A stretch of DNA of 64,000 nucleotides from CAWFLT01 sp963816795 (GCA_963816795.1 CAWFLT010000007.1:62001-126000), one strand, 5' to 3'. Positions 45,380-54,411 are shown, counted from the stretch's first letter. The notes: generated from the letters alone by a model not told the origin. Made by a program: numbers and translations.

Positions 45380-45424
45380 CCAGCACCCAGCACGCGCTAG
45401 CACCCAGCACCTAGCACCCAGCAC
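45380..45424. repeat. Solitary AGCACC word arm
   Basis: Six or seven repeats of AGCACC(C/T) type words (AGCACCCAGCACG, TAGCACCCAGCACCTAGC) occupy the gap between the carboxypeptidase and glycogen synthase genes. There is no GGTGCT counterpart nearby, so it looks like one arm of the arrays at 23924 and 39061. Confidence 0.6.
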
Positions 45425-45459
45425 TCCCGAGACCCAGTGTCCTTTACACTGGTGATCTC

Positions 45460-46993
45460 TTGCTGCCTGCTGCGCCCGGTGCGATTCGCGGACGTGCTCC
45501 CCGGTTGACCGTTCTGATGGTGGCGTCAGAAATGGCGCCGTACTCCAAGACCGGCGGACTGGCGGACGTCGTCGGCTCGCTGCCGGAAGCCCTGGACGCC
45601 ATCGGCCACGACGTCACCGTCGTTACTCCCCGATACCGAACCGTCAACGTGCTCCCCGGCTCACGGGTGACGCGGCGCGTCTTGATCGGCTATGCCTCGC
45701 ATGAGGTTGCGGTCGACCTCGTCGAGCTTTCAGAACGCCGGCGCGTCGTGTTCCTCGACTACCCGCCGTTCTACGACCGCGAGGGGCTGTACGGCACAGG
45801 CGGCCGGGACTTCGCCGACAATGCGGACCGCTTCGCGCTGCTCGCGGCGGCCGCGCTCGACGTCGCCGCCGACGACGAACGGATCCCGCGCCCGGACGTC
45901 ATCCACGCACACGACTGGCAGACCGGGCTCGCGCCGATGTGGCTTCGCCGCCAGCCGGAGCGCTGGCCGGCGCTCGGCGGCTCGGGGGTGATTCTCACCA
46001 TTCACAACCTGGCGTACCAGGGATTGTTCCCGCGAGATACCGTGCCGCGCTTCAGATTGCCGTGGGACGTCTTCACGATGGACCGTGGTGAGTTCTGGGG
46101 GCAATTCAGTTTTCTGAAGAGCGGTATTGCCGCGTCCGACTACGTCACGACCGTCAGTCCCACTTACGCGCGCGAGACGCTGACGGCGCAGTTCGGCGCC
46201 GGGCTCGAAGGAGTGCTCGGAGCCCGGGGCGATCGGTATCTCGGCATTCTGAACGGCATCGACACGTCAGCGTGGGATCCAAGCGTTGACCCGCTTCTGC
46301 CGGCGACGTTCGACGTCTCGGATCTGTCGGGCAAGCTCATCTGCAAGCGCACGCTCCTGCAGCGGTTCAACCTGGCCCAGGGCGATGATGCGATGTCGCG
46401 TCCGGTCATCGGCCTGGTGTCGCGCCTGGTCGAGCAGAAGGGGCTCGACTTGATCGAGGCGGCGAGCGATGCGCTCGTCGAGACGGACGCGGCCTGGGTG
46501 TTCCTCGGATCGGGCGAGGCGCGCTACGAGCAGTTTCTTCGCCGGCTCGCCGAACGCCACCCATCGCGCGTCGGCGTGTACATCGGCTTCGATGAGCGCC
46601 TGGCGCATCTGGTGGAAGCGGGATCGGACATGTTCCTGATGCCGTCGAGATTCGAGCCGTGCGGCCTCAATCAGATGTACAGCCTGCGCTATGGGACGGT
46701 GCCGATCGTGCACGCGGTCGGTGGCCTCGACGACACCGATTCAAAGCTACACGTCGCGGGCGCGGCGCGCGAACGGCTTCAAACTCCAGGAGCCGACGCC
46801 GGATGAACTGACGCGGGTGGTGCGACAGGCGGTCCGCCTCTATCACGATCGGCCCGTCTGGGCGCGGTTGATGCGCAACGGCATGACTGCCGATCACTCA
46901 TGGCGGCAGTCGGCCAGGGAATATGTCAAAGTGTACAGACGAGCTCGGCTCGACGCCGCCCACCGGGGCAGCCTCAGCGCGCCAGGCGCCTGA
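45460..46993 (+). CDS. glgA: Glycogen synthase, one frameshift
   Basis: GT5-family ADP-glucose starch synthase. The start is uncertain: a TTG at 45460, or one at 45505 just before VLMVASEMAPYSKTGGLAD. KTGGLADVVGSLPEAL is the ADP-glucose-binding loop; HDWQTGLAPMWL, LTIHNLAYQG, TTVSPTYARE, NGIDTSAWDP and the catalytic EPCGLNQMYSLRYGTVPIV follow. The frame changes near 46765, then NGFKLQEPTPDEL and YVKVYRRARLDAA complete a 510-residue enzyme. It elongates alpha-1,4-glucan in the cytoplasm. Thioredoxin follows; no other glycogen gene in the window. Confidence 0.88.
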
Positions 46994-47036
46994 GGCAGGC
47001 GAGCCGGGACCTCGCTCGAAAGGACGCAGAGACCCG

Positions 47037-47369
47037 ATGGCTTCACAAAACACCGAGACATTCACCGACGGCAATTTTGATACGAGCGTGCTCAAGGCGC
47101 CGACCCTGGTGCTGGTTGATTTCTGGGCGGAGTGGTGCGGTCCGTGCCGTGCCATGGGGCCGTCGATCGACGCGCTCGCGACCGACTATGTCGGCAAGAT
47201 GTCGGTGGGGAAGCTGAACGTCGACGACAATCCGGCCGTGACCATGAAGTACATGGTCCGCGGGATTCCTACCGTGATGCTGTTCAAGGAAGGCCAGATC
47301 GTCGATCAGGTCGTCGGACTCGTCGACAAGGGCACCCTCAAGCAGATGGTGGACAAGCACATTGGATGA
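47037..47369 (+). CDS. trxA: Thioredoxin
   Basis: 110 residues from the ATG at 47037 (MASQNTETFTDGNFDTSVL). The active site is VDFWAEWCGPCRAMGP with the WCGPC redox pair, then GIPTVMLFKEGQ with the cis-Pro, ending LKQMVDKHIG. It is a general cytoplasmic disulfide reductant. The next gene, its reductase, starts inside its last codons, so the two form a redox pair. The frame is open upstream of the chosen start into the end of glgA, but ATG at 47037 gives the normal family length. Confidence 0.92.
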   Translation: MASQNTETFTDGNFDTSVLKAPTLVLVDFWAEWCGPCRAMGPSIDALATDYVGKMSVGKLNVDDNPAVTMKYMVRGIPTVMLFKEGQIVDQVVGLVDKGTLKQMVDKHIG

Positions 47370-48294
47370 CGTCCGCAAGGTCGTCGTCATCGGGTCCGGC
47401 CCGGCAGGATTGACGGCGGCGCTCTACACGGCGCGCGCCAACCTCGGGCCGCTCGTGATCGAGGGACTCGAGGCGGGCGGCCAGTTGATGATGACGACGG
47501 CGGTCGAGAATTTTCCCGGCTTCCAGGACGGCATCATGGGCCCCGATCTGATGGCCGCGATGCGGTCGCAGGCGGAGCGTTTCGGTGCCCACACCGTGCG
47601 TGGCAACGTGACGTCCGTCGATCTCGCGACGTCGCCGTTCAAGATCGTGACCGACGACGGCACGTTTCAGACCCGCGCACTGATCGTCGCGACCGGGGCG
47701 TCGGCCAAGCTGCTCGGGCTGCCGGCCGAGCGAACGCTGATGGGGCACGGCGTGTCGACGTGCGCGACCTGTGATGGCTTTTTCTTTCGCGGCAAGCCGA
47801 TCGCGGTGATCGGCGGCGGCGACTCGGCGATGGAGGAGGCGACGTTCCTCACGCGGTTCGCCTCGCACGTGACGGTCATTCACCGCCGCGACCATCTGCG
47901 CGCGTCGAAGATCATGCAGGACAAGGCCTTCGCGAATCCCAAAATCTCGTTCGTGTGGGATACGGAGGTCGTCGACGTCCAGGATGCCGCACAGGGCGTC
48001 GTCTCCGGCGTCGTCATGCGCAATCTCAAGACGGGCGTCGAAAGCACGCTGGCAGTCGATGGCCTCTTCCTCGCGATTGGTCACACCCCGAACACCAGCC
48101 TCTTCGCCGGTCAACTCGAAATGGACGAGTCAGGCTATCTGATCACGCGCGACGGCTCACGAACGAACGTGCCCGGCATCTTCGCCTGCGGCGACGTGCA
48201 GGACCACGTGTACCGCCAGGCGATCACCGCGGCAGGTTCGGGGTGCATGGCGGCAATTGACGCGGAAAAATTCCTGGAGCACCAGGGACACTGA
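47362..48294 (+). CDS. trxB: Thioredoxin reductase
   Basis: 310 residues from a TTG at 47362 that overlaps the last 8 bases of trxA. FAD-binding GSGPAGLTAALYTARANL, the redox motif CATCDG, NADPH-binding GGGDSAMEEATFLTRFA, and the second FAD motif IFACGDVQDHVYRQA are all present. Standard low-molecular-weight NADPH:thioredoxin reductase; with trxA it supplies reducing power, for example for MsrA. The start codon is certain within a few bases because of the Rossmann fold at residue 8. Confidence 0.93.
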   Translation: MDDVRKVVVIGSGPAGLTAALYTARANLGPLVIEGLEAGGQLMMTTAVENFPGFQDGIMGPDLMAAMRSQAERFGAHTVRGNVTSVDLATSPFKIVTDDGTFQTRALIVATGASAKLLGLPAERTLMGHGVSTCATCDGFFFRGKPIAVIGGGDSAMEEATFLTRFASHVTVIHRRDHLRASKIMQDKAFANPKISFVWDTEVVDVQDAAQGVVSGVVMRNLKTGVESTLAVDGLFLAIGHTPNTSLFAGQLEMDESGYLITRDGSRTNVPGIFACGDVQDHVYRQAITAAGSGCMAAIDAEKFLEHQGH

Positions 48295-48299
48295 CACGC

Positions 48300-48437
48300 C
48301 AAGATCAAGAACTTCGCTACATAACACGGAGATACGGAGGGACACGGAGGACACGGGGAAACAAGGGTTAACCCTCTTGTCTCCGTGATCTCCGTGCCGC
48401 CCCGTGTTCTCCGTGTGCGAAGCGTGGCTCTTGGTCT
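48300..48437. repeat. Long inverted array of ACACGGAG words between convergent genes
   Basis: Words ACACGGAG, ATACGGAG, ACACGGAG, ACACGGGG (48325-48361) lead to a central AAGGGTTAACCCT palindrome at about 48363-48376. The complements (CTCCGTG, CTCCGTG, CCCCGTGT, CTCCGTGT) run to 48417. Outer flanks (AAGATCAAGAAC / CTCTTGGTCTTT) also pair. It fills the gap between trxB and mnmA, which converge, and so could end both transcripts. Confidence 0.75.
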
Positions 48438-49499
48438 TTAGTCTATCCAACCGCCGCCCAAAACCTCTTCTCCGTCGTAGAACACCACGGCCTGGCCAGG
48501 TGTCATCGCCATCTGAGGTTCGTCGAACGTCACTGACGCGCGATCGGCGTCGGGGATGATCGTGACCGGAGCGTCGACGTGGCGGTGCCGGATGCGGGCC
48601 GTCGCACGCAGAGCATCGACCGGCGGGTCGCCGCTGATCCAGTTGACCTTCGACGCCGAGAGCTCCCGCTGACCGAGCTCTTCGCGCGGGCCGACGACGG
48701 CGCGGCTTTCGGCGGTGTCGAGGCGCAGCACGTACATCGGCACGCCGGTCGAGAGGCCAAGTCCCTTACGCTGGCCGACGGTCAGCCGGTGGAGCCCGCG
48801 ATGTCGTCCGAGCACGCGCCCGCCACTGTCGACGATCTCGCCGGAGTGGTCGGCGTCTGCCAGGCGGCGCTCGACAAAGCCGCCCGCATCACCGTCTGGC
48901 ACGAAGCAAATCTCGTGGCTGTCTGGTTTGTCGGCGACGAGCAGCTGGTGATCGTGCGCATGCGCCCGTACTTCGGCCTTGGTCAAGTGGCCGACCGGAA
49001 ACATCGCGCGGGCGAGCTGATCCTGCGTCAGCGAGAAGAGAAAGTACGACTGATCCTTTTCGCCATCGTGACCGCGCAGCAGCCGATAGCGCCTGGTCTC
49101 TTCATCGAACCGCACCTGCGTGTAGTGTCCGGTCGCGACGGCGGCGGCGTCGAAACCGGTCGCCCGTTCGAGGAGCGTCGAGAACTTGAGGTCCGCATTG
49201 CAGTGTACGCACGGGATCGGCGTGCGCCCGGTGGCGTACTCCGTCACGAAGTTCTGCACGACGGTCGCCTGAAACTGCGCTTCGAAGTTGACGATGTAGT
49301 GCGGGATGCCGATCGCTGCCGCGACGCGCCGCGCGTCGTACAAGTCATCGAGACTGCAGCACGACCCGAAGCTCTGCGCGGGATCCCGCTGATCGTACAA
49401 CTGCATCGACAGGCCGACGACATCGTGGCCGGCTTCGGCGAGCAGGCTCGCCGCGACCGACGAGTCTACGCCGCCGGACATCGCCACCACGACGCGCAT
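48438..49499 (-). CDS. mnmA: tRNA-specific 2-thiouridylase MnmA
   Basis: 353 residues from the ATG at 49499. P-loop SGGVDSSVAASLLAEAGHDV, the catalytic Cys in TPIPCVHCNADLKF, DKPDSHEICFVPDGD with the second Cys, then the C-terminal beta-barrel (LHRLTVGQRKGLGL; GQAVVFYDGEEVLGGGWID). It thiolates U34 of tRNA-Lys, tRNA-Glu and tRNA-Gln; the window happens to hold genes for the first two. It starts one base after the nifS-type stop, so the sulfur donor and user are coupled. Confidence 0.93.
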   Translation of the reverse strand: MRVVVAMSGGVDSSVAASLLAEAGHDVVGLSMQLYDQRDPAQSFGSCCSLDDLYDARRVAAAIGIPHYIVNFEAQFQATVVQNFVTEYATGRTPIPCVHCNADLKFSTLLERATGFDAAAVATGHYTQVRFDEETRRYRLLRGHDGEKDQSYFLFSLTQDQLARAMFPVGHLTKAEVRAHAHDHQLLVADKPDSHEICFVPDGDAGGFVERRLADADHSGEIVDSGGRVLGRHRGLHRLTVGQRKGLGLSTGVPMYVLRLDTAESRAVVGPREELGQRELSASKVNWISGDPPVDALRATARIRHRHVDAPVTIIPDADRASVTFDEPQMAMTPGQAVVFYDGEEVLGGGWID

Positions 49500-49500
49500 G

Positions 49501-50679
49501 TCAGCGCACCGCGCTCGCCGTGCGGCCAAGCCCGCGGAGCTTGGTCACGAGGCGGGGAAGCGTCGCAATCACCGCATCGACCTCCTCGGCCTTCGTCGAC
49601 GGCCCGAGGCTGAAGCGCAGCGAGTTGCGGGAGCGTGCATTGGAGAAGCCCATCGCCTTGAGCACGTGCGACGGCTCGAGCGATCCTGACGAGCAGGCCG
49701 ACCCGGTCGACACGGCGATGCCCTCGAGGTCGAGCGCGATCAGGAGCGACTCGGCCTCGATGCCGTCGAAACTGATGTTCGTCGTGTTGGCGACGCGCCG
49801 CGCCGGGTCGCCGTTGACCGCCACGTGCGGCACCGCCGCCAGGATGCCGCGCTCGAGGTGATCGCGTAGCGCGCCGATCGACGTCGCGTGGGTGACGAGG
49901 CGTTCCCGCGCGAGCCGCGCCGCGACGCCGAGCCCGGCGATCGACGAGACGTTTTCCGTGCCGGCGCGCCGGTTCCGTTCCTGACGTCCGCCGGTCATCT
50001 GCGCGATGAGGCGCACCCCGCGGCGAATCCACAGGGCCCCGACGCCCTTGGGGCTGCCGAACTTGTGGCCCGAGAGCGAGAGCAGATCGATGCCGAGGAG
50101 GCGCACCGAGAGCGGGAGCTTGCCTGCCGCCTGCACCGCGTCGGTGTGAAAGATGGCCCGATGGCTGCGCGCGACGGCGGCGAGGTCCGCGATGGGCTGG
50201 ATCGTCCCGACTTCGTTGTTGGCGGTCATCACCGACACGAGGCCGGTCTCTGGCGTGATCGCGGCCGCCAGGACCTCTGGCGCCAGGACGCCCGTCTCGC
50301 CGACCGGCAGGACCGTGACCGTGCACCCCTGGCGCTCGAGGGCCTTGAGCGTCGCCAGCACCGCTTCGTGTTCGATTCCGGTCGTGACAATGTGGCGCCG
50401 GCCGGTGACCGCGAGCGCTTCCGCGGCGCCGCGCAGTGCCAGATTGTTGGCCTCGGTGCCGCTCGCCGTGAAGACGACCTCGCTCGGTTCCGCCTCGATG
50501 AGGGCCGCGACGGACTGCCGGGCGTCGTCGAGACAGGCCTTGGCGCGCTGGCCGAAGGCGTGGACCGACGAGGGATTGCCCGGTTCCTCGCGGAGGACAC
50601 GGGCAACTTCGGCCGCCACCTCGGTGGGGACCGGCGCGGTCGCGTTGTAATCCAGGTAGATCCGCACGGCTGTTCTCAT
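49501..50679 (-). CDS. Cysteine desulfurase (NifS/IscS-like)
   Basis: 392 residues from the ATG at 50679 (MRTAVRIYLDYNATAPVPTE). Motifs: VFTASGTEANNLALRGAAE, TTGIEHEAVL, HTDAVQAAGKLPL, the PLP-Lys in SLSGHKFGSPKGVGALW, and the catalytic-Cys loop STGSACSSGSLEPSHVLKA of group I desulfurases. It releases sulfur from cysteine as a persulfide and, being immediately upstream of mnmA, probably supplies tRNA thiolation. No iscU or isc regulator is adjacent. Whether it also serves Fe-S assembly cannot be told. Confidence 0.9.
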   Translation of the reverse strand: MRTAVRIYLDYNATAPVPTEVAAEVARVLREEPGNPSSVHAFGQRAKACLDDARQSVAALIEAEPSEVVFTASGTEANNLALRGAAEALAVTGRRHIVTTGIEHEAVLATLKALERQGCTVTVLPVGETGVLAPEVLAAAITPETGLVSVMTANNEVGTIQPIADLAAVARSHRAIFHTDAVQAAGKLPLSVRLLGIDLLSLSGHKFGSPKGVGALWIRRGVRLIAQMTGGRQERNRRAGTENVSSIAGLGVAARLARERLVTHATSIGALRDHLERGILAAVPHVAVNGDPARRVANTTNISFDGIEAESLLIALDLEGIAVSTGSACSSGSLEPSHVLKAMGFSNARSRNSLRFSLGPSTKAEEVDAVIATLPRLVTKLRGLGRTASAVR

Positions 50680-50807
50680 CGTAACATTCAGGGATATACA
50701 GATCCGTCGTGCCGCCGATATACTGGGTCGCGCCTGTCTCCCCAGCTGGCCGACGGGTGATTTCGCGGCCTGCCGCAATCCGGGTGCTTCGCTTTGGAGA
50801 TCAACTC

Positions 50808-51410
50808 ATGTGGAAGAGAGATGAGGCCGTTCGGCCACCTCAGGGACTCGGGACGTCGCCAGCGACACCGACCCCAACCGTCGAAACGGTCAGCCCGCGT
50901 CTGGACACCCCACGTCAGTCTGAGAGGGACATGGTGAATATCGGGAAGAGCGTCATCATCAAAGGTGAGCTGAGCGGTAGCGAAGATCTGACGATCGAAG
51001 GTCAGGTCGAAGGCAAGATCGAGCTTCGCCAGAACGTGCTCACCATCGGCCCGAATGGCAAGATCAAGGCGCAAGTCTTTGCCAAGGCGATCATTGTCCA
51101 GGGCGAAGTCCACGGCAATGTCACGGCGACGGAGCGGGTGGACATTCGCGACAACGGCTCGGTCGATGGTGACCTGTCGGCGCCCAGAGTGGCGATTGCC
51201 GACGGCGCGCACTTCCGCGGCGCCATCGACATGCAGCGCCAGGGCGCTGGCAAGCCGGTCGTCGACGGCAAGCCCGCCGCGGACGGCAAGCCCGCTGCGG
51301 ACGGCAAGCCCGCGGTGGCGGCAGACCACAAGCCCGCAGGCACGGACGTGAAGCCTTCGCCGACCCCCGCGCCGCCGGCCTCCGGTCTGGCGGCCTCCGG
51401 ATCGCGATAG
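50808..51410 (+). CDS. Bactofilin (DUF583)
   Basis: 200 residues from the ATG at 50808, with GGAGA eight bases upstream. The right-handed beta-helix core is clear from its hydrophobic repeat: NIGKSVIIKGELSGSEDLT, IEGQVEGKIELRQNVLTIG, GKIKAQVFAKAIIVQGEV, VTATERVDIRDNGSVDGDL. The N-terminus is unstructured and the C-terminus has GKPAADGKP tandem repeats and a Pro/Thr/Ser tail. Bactofilins polymerise without nucleotides and act in cell shape or positioning. Divergent from the desulfurase gene. Confidence 0.9.
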   Translation: MWKRDEAVRPPQGLGTSPATPTPTVETVSPRLDTPRQSERDMVNIGKSVIIKGELSGSEDLTIEGQVEGKIELRQNVLTIGPNGKIKAQVFAKAIIVQGEVHGNVTATERVDIRDNGSVDGDLSAPRVAIADGAHFRGAIDMQRQGAGKPVVDGKPAADGKPAADGKPAVAADHKPAGTDVKPSPTPAPPASGLAASGSR

Positions 51411-51440
51411 GTCATCGAGTCATCCCCAAGGAGATCCGCC

Positions 51441-52094
51441 TTGCCGGGCTTGTTTCCATGGGGCGTGCGTAAGCGTGAGGAGCCGGTCGCGGCGGCCATC
51501 GCCGCGCCGGCCTCCCGTGAAACGGTCGCGACGTCGAAGGTACTGCCAAAGTTCCTGGCGGCGCTCGCGCATCACGATTCGCCTGCCCTGCTCGATCTCG
51601 GACCGGTTATCGGAGCCAATGTCGCGTTCTTCGGCGACCGGCTGGCGTGCCGGTTTCGCGTCGAGGATCTGTACGTCGACATCGAGGCGCAAGCGCGCCG
51701 CGGCACGACGGAGGGCCTCTGGCAGGCCATTTCAGCGCGTCTCAACTCGCTGACTCCGGCGTCGTTCGACGGCATCCTCTGCTGGGACGTGTTCGACTAT
51801 CTCGACCGGCCAACGGGCCAGGCTCTGGCCGCTCGACTGGCCCACCTGCTGCGCCCAAGCGGCGTGCTGTACGGCTTCTTCGGGACGTCGGCGATCGACC
51901 TCACGCACTACACGCGCTTCGTCGTCGAGGATCAGGGCACGTTCCGCCACCGGGCCTACCCGGCCACGCTGGTCAAGCGCAACGTCCTCGTGACGCGCGA
52001 CATCACCCGGATGTTCGACCCCCTCGCGGTGACTGAATCGGTCCTGCTCAAGACAGCCAGCCGGGAGACGCTGTTCCGAAAGCCCGCCGTCTAG
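51441..52094 (+). CDS. SAM-dependent methyltransferase-like protein
   Basis: 217 residues. A TTG at 51441 is well supported by AAGGAG seven bases upstream. A class I methyltransferase fold can be recognised: LLDLGPVIGANVAFFGDRL (motif I, degenerate), DGILCWDVFDYLDRPTGQAL and LAHLLRPSGVLYGFFGTS. The glycine loop is DLGPVIGAN rather than GxGxG, so activity is not certain. It is 30 bases after bactofilin and may be co-transcribed. Substrate unknown. Confidence 0.65.
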   Translation: MPGLFPWGVRKREEPVAAAIAAPASRETVATSKVLPKFLAALAHHDSPALLDLGPVIGANVAFFGDRLACRFRVEDLYVDIEAQARRGTTEGLWQAISARLNSLTPASFDGILCWDVFDYLDRPTGQALAARLAHLLRPSGVLYGFFGTSAIDLTHYTRFVVEDQGTFRHRAYPATLVKRNVLVTRDITRMFDPLAVTESVLLKTASRETLFRKPAV

Positions 52095-52127
52095 CTTGCA
52101 GAGGGCGAGGCGGGCCAAGCCCTCGCA

Positions 52128-52340
52128 GACACCCGCGCCGCGGAGCGGCGCGGCCCGAGGCGAAGAGCGTGCTGCCGGCAGGAACACCCGCGGCAGCGCG
52201 CAGCGGCTGCGCGCCCGAGGCGTCGGCGGGGAACTGGCGGGCCCCACGCCATTGAGTAAAGATGACCAACTTTCCTAAGGCGCGGGGGCCCCACCCCCCG
52301 CGCTCGGGCCGCGCGCTTTGTTGCGGCGCGCGGGTGTCAG
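52128..52340. repeat. GC-rich two-hairpin element, copy 2
   Basis: Two left half-units start at ACACCC (52128 and 52183); each has a GC hairpin (e.g. GCGCCGCGGAGCGGCGCG) and the word GCCCGAGGCG. The core reads GAGTAAAGATGACCAACTTTCC. The right half is CGCGGGGGCCCCACCCCCCG, CTCGGGC, a GC hairpin and GGGTGTCAGC. It fills the gap between two rightward genes. One more left half-unit than in the 33712 copy. Confidence 0.75.
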
Positions 52341-52372
52341 CGACGCTTTCTGTGGAACACTAGTCCGTTCCC

Positions 52373-53167
52373 ATGACCCGGCCAATCATCGCGCTGCTCA
52401 CAGACTTCGGGACCCGCGACCATTATTCAGGCGTGATGAAGGGCGTCGTCTTGAGCATCTGCCCGGACGTCATGCTCGTCGACATCTCGCACGACCTGCC
52501 GGCCCACGACATTCCCGGCGCCGCACTGGAGCTGGCTGCCGCCTACAAGCACTTTCCTGCGGGCACCATCTTCCTGGTCGTGGTCGATCCCAGCGTCGGC
52601 ACGCAGCGGCGCGGCCTGGCGGTCGAAGCCGGGGAGTGGAAGTTCGTGGCGCCCGACAACGGCGTTCTGACGGCCGTGTTCGAAGAAGCGCCGCCCAAGC
52701 GCATCGTCGAGCTCTCCGAACGGCGGTATGCGCGGCCGACCGTGAGCCGGACGTTCGAAGGCCGCGACCGCTTCGCCCCGGCCGCCGCCTGGATCGCCAA
52801 GGGCATTCAGCTGCCGGCCCTCGGCCGCGCGATCGCCGATCCCTTCCTGCTGGAACTGGAGAAGCCGACGCTCGATCAGGGTGTGCTTCGCGGCCGCGTC
52901 GTCCGGATCGATCATTTTGGCAACGTGGTGACGAGCCTGGATCGCAAGTCCTGCGAGCGGGTGACCGATGGACAGGGCGCGGTGCAGTTGACGATTGGGA
53001 CGCACTCGATCGCGCGCATCGTCTCGACGTATGCCGACATCGGTCCGGGCGAGCTCGGCGCGCTGTTTGGCAGCACCGATCACCTCGAGTGTGCGGCGCA
53101 CGCCGCCAGCGCCAGCGAGCGGCTCGGCGTGACCGTGGGAGATCCGGTGGAGTTGAAGCGCACATGA
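52373..53167 (+). CDS. SAM hydroxide adenosyltransferase (DUF62)
   Basis: 264 residues. The fold is read from IIALLTDFGTRDHYSGVMKG, VDISHDLPAHD, FLVVVDPSVGTQRRGLAVE, FVAPDNGVLTAV and RVVRIDHFGNVVTSLDR. This is the fluorinase-like family that uses hydroxide to split SAM into adenosine and methionine (SAM hydrolase). Physiological role debated. It overlaps the acyl-CoA dehydrogenase start by 4 bases (ATGA) and is the first gene of a seven-gene rightward cluster. Confidence 0.85.
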   Translation: MTRPIIALLTDFGTRDHYSGVMKGVVLSICPDVMLVDISHDLPAHDIPGAALELAAAYKHFPAGTIFLVVVDPSVGTQRRGLAVEAGEWKFVAPDNGVLTAVFEEAPPKRIVELSERRYARPTVSRTFEGRDRFAPAAAWIAKGIQLPALGRAIADPFLLELEKPTLDQGVLRGRVVRIDHFGNVVTSLDRKSCERVTDGQGAVQLTIGTHSIARIVSTYADIGPGELGALFGSTDHLECAAHAASASERLGVTVGDPVELKRT

Positions 53168-54360
53168 TGGATTTCGACCTGTCTGAGGAGCACACGCTGC
53201 TCGAGCAAACGGTGCGCGACTGGGGCGCGCGCGAGGTTGCGCCGCGAATCCGAGAGCTCGATCGCGCCCACAAATTCGACCGGGGCATCCTGCCGCAGAT
53301 GGCCAAGCTCGGGCTGCTGGGCGTCTCGGTGCCGGCAGAGTACGGCGGCGCTGGCATGGACTACCTGGCGCTCGGCGTCGTCAGCGAGGAGCTCGAGTAC
53401 GTCGATACGTCGCTTCGCGTGATCATTTCGGTCCATGCCGGGCTGAACTGCCTCACCCTCCTGTCGTGGGGCACGGATGATCAGAAGCGCCGCTACCTGG
53501 TGCCGCAGGCACAGGGACAGAAGATCGCGACCTACGGGCTGACGGAGCCGTCAGCGGGGAGCGACGCGCGGGGCATTCAGACCGTCGCGATCAAGAAGGG
53601 CGACCGCTACTTCCTGTCAGGCGAGAAGATGTGGATCTCGCTCGCCGATGTCGCCGACAACTTTCTCGTCTTCGCGTGGTCGGACCTCGAGAAGAAGAAG
53701 AAGCGCGATCCGTCGGGGCTCAGCGCCTTTATCGTCGAGCGCGCGTTCAAGGGGTTTTCGAGCGGCACGCTGACGGAGAAGTGGGGCATTCTGGCCGGCA
53801 ACACCGGCTTCTTCAAGATGGACGAGGTCGAGGTGCCGGCCGAGAACCTGGTCGGCCGCGAAGGCGAGGGATTCAAGATCGCGATGTTTGCCCTCGACCA
53901 GGGGCGCTACACCGTCGCCGCCGGGGCGACCGGACTGATCCGCGCCTGCCGCGACGCCAGCGCGAAATACGCGCTCGAGCGCCGGACCTTCGGCGTCGAG
54001 ATCGGACAGCACCAGCTCGTGAAAGAAATGATCGCGCAGATGGAGTCCGACTATCAGGCGGCCCGGCTGCTGTGGATGCGATCGGGCTGGCTCAAGAACA
54101 AAGGGCGCCGGAATACCCGCGAGACCGGGCTCGCCAAATGGTTTGCCACCGTGGCCTCCGAACGTGCGGCGGGCGACGCGGTGCAGATCCACGGCGCCAA
54201 CGGCTACTCGGACGAGTATCCGGTCGGCCGCTTCTATCGCAACTGCAAGGGCGCGGTGATCTACGAAGGCACGCGCGAGATCCACAAGATCATGCAGGCC
54301 GACTACGTCCTTGGCTACCGCGTCGACAAGCCCACGCGCTGCGAGCTGCCAGGGGTGTAA
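53164..54360 (+). CDS. Acyl-CoA dehydrogenase
   Basis: 398 residues (MMDFDLSEEHTLLEQTVRDW). FAD-dependent oxidation of a short- or medium-chain acyl-CoA: helical N-terminus, then PAEYGGAGMDYLALGVVSEE, TYGLTEPSAGSDARGIQT (FAD/acyl loop), WISLADVADNFLVFAW, RTFGVEIGQHQLVKEMIAQM and the catalytic Glu in VIYEGTREIHKIMQADYV. Normal family length. Overlaps the DUF62 gene by 4 bases. Electrons would go to ETF, whose genes are not here. Substrate chain length unknown. Confidence 0.92.
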   Translation: MMDFDLSEEHTLLEQTVRDWGAREVAPRIRELDRAHKFDRGILPQMAKLGLLGVSVPAEYGGAGMDYLALGVVSEELEYVDTSLRVIISVHAGLNCLTLLSWGTDDQKRRYLVPQAQGQKIATYGLTEPSAGSDARGIQTVAIKKGDRYFLSGEKMWISLADVADNFLVFAWSDLEKKKKRDPSGLSAFIVERAFKGFSSGTLTEKWGILAGNTGFFKMDEVEVPAENLVGREGEGFKIAMFALDQGRYTVAAGATGLIRACRDASAKYALERRTFGVEIGQHQLVKEMIAQMESDYQAARLLWMRSGWLKNKGRRNTRETGLAKWFATVASERAAGDAVQIHGANGYSDEYPVGRFYRNCKGAVIYEGTREIHKIMQADYVLGYRVDKPTRCELPGV

Positions 54361-54411
54361 GACCTCGGGTGTCGTTTCCGGATGAACCAGATGGAAACGA
54401 CACCCGAGGTC
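54361..54411. promoter_or_regulatory. Perfect 19-bp inverted repeat over the MFS start
   Basis: GACCTCGGGTGTCGTTTCC (54361-54379) immediately follows the acyl-CoA dehydrogenase stop; its exact complement is 54393-54411 after a 13-base loop. The MFS start codon (54382-54384) lies in the loop and codons 4-10 are the right arm. It may terminate the upstream transcript, gate translation of the MFS gene, or bind a protein. The GGGTGTC/GACACCC words recall the ends of the GC-rich element. Confidence 0.7.
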
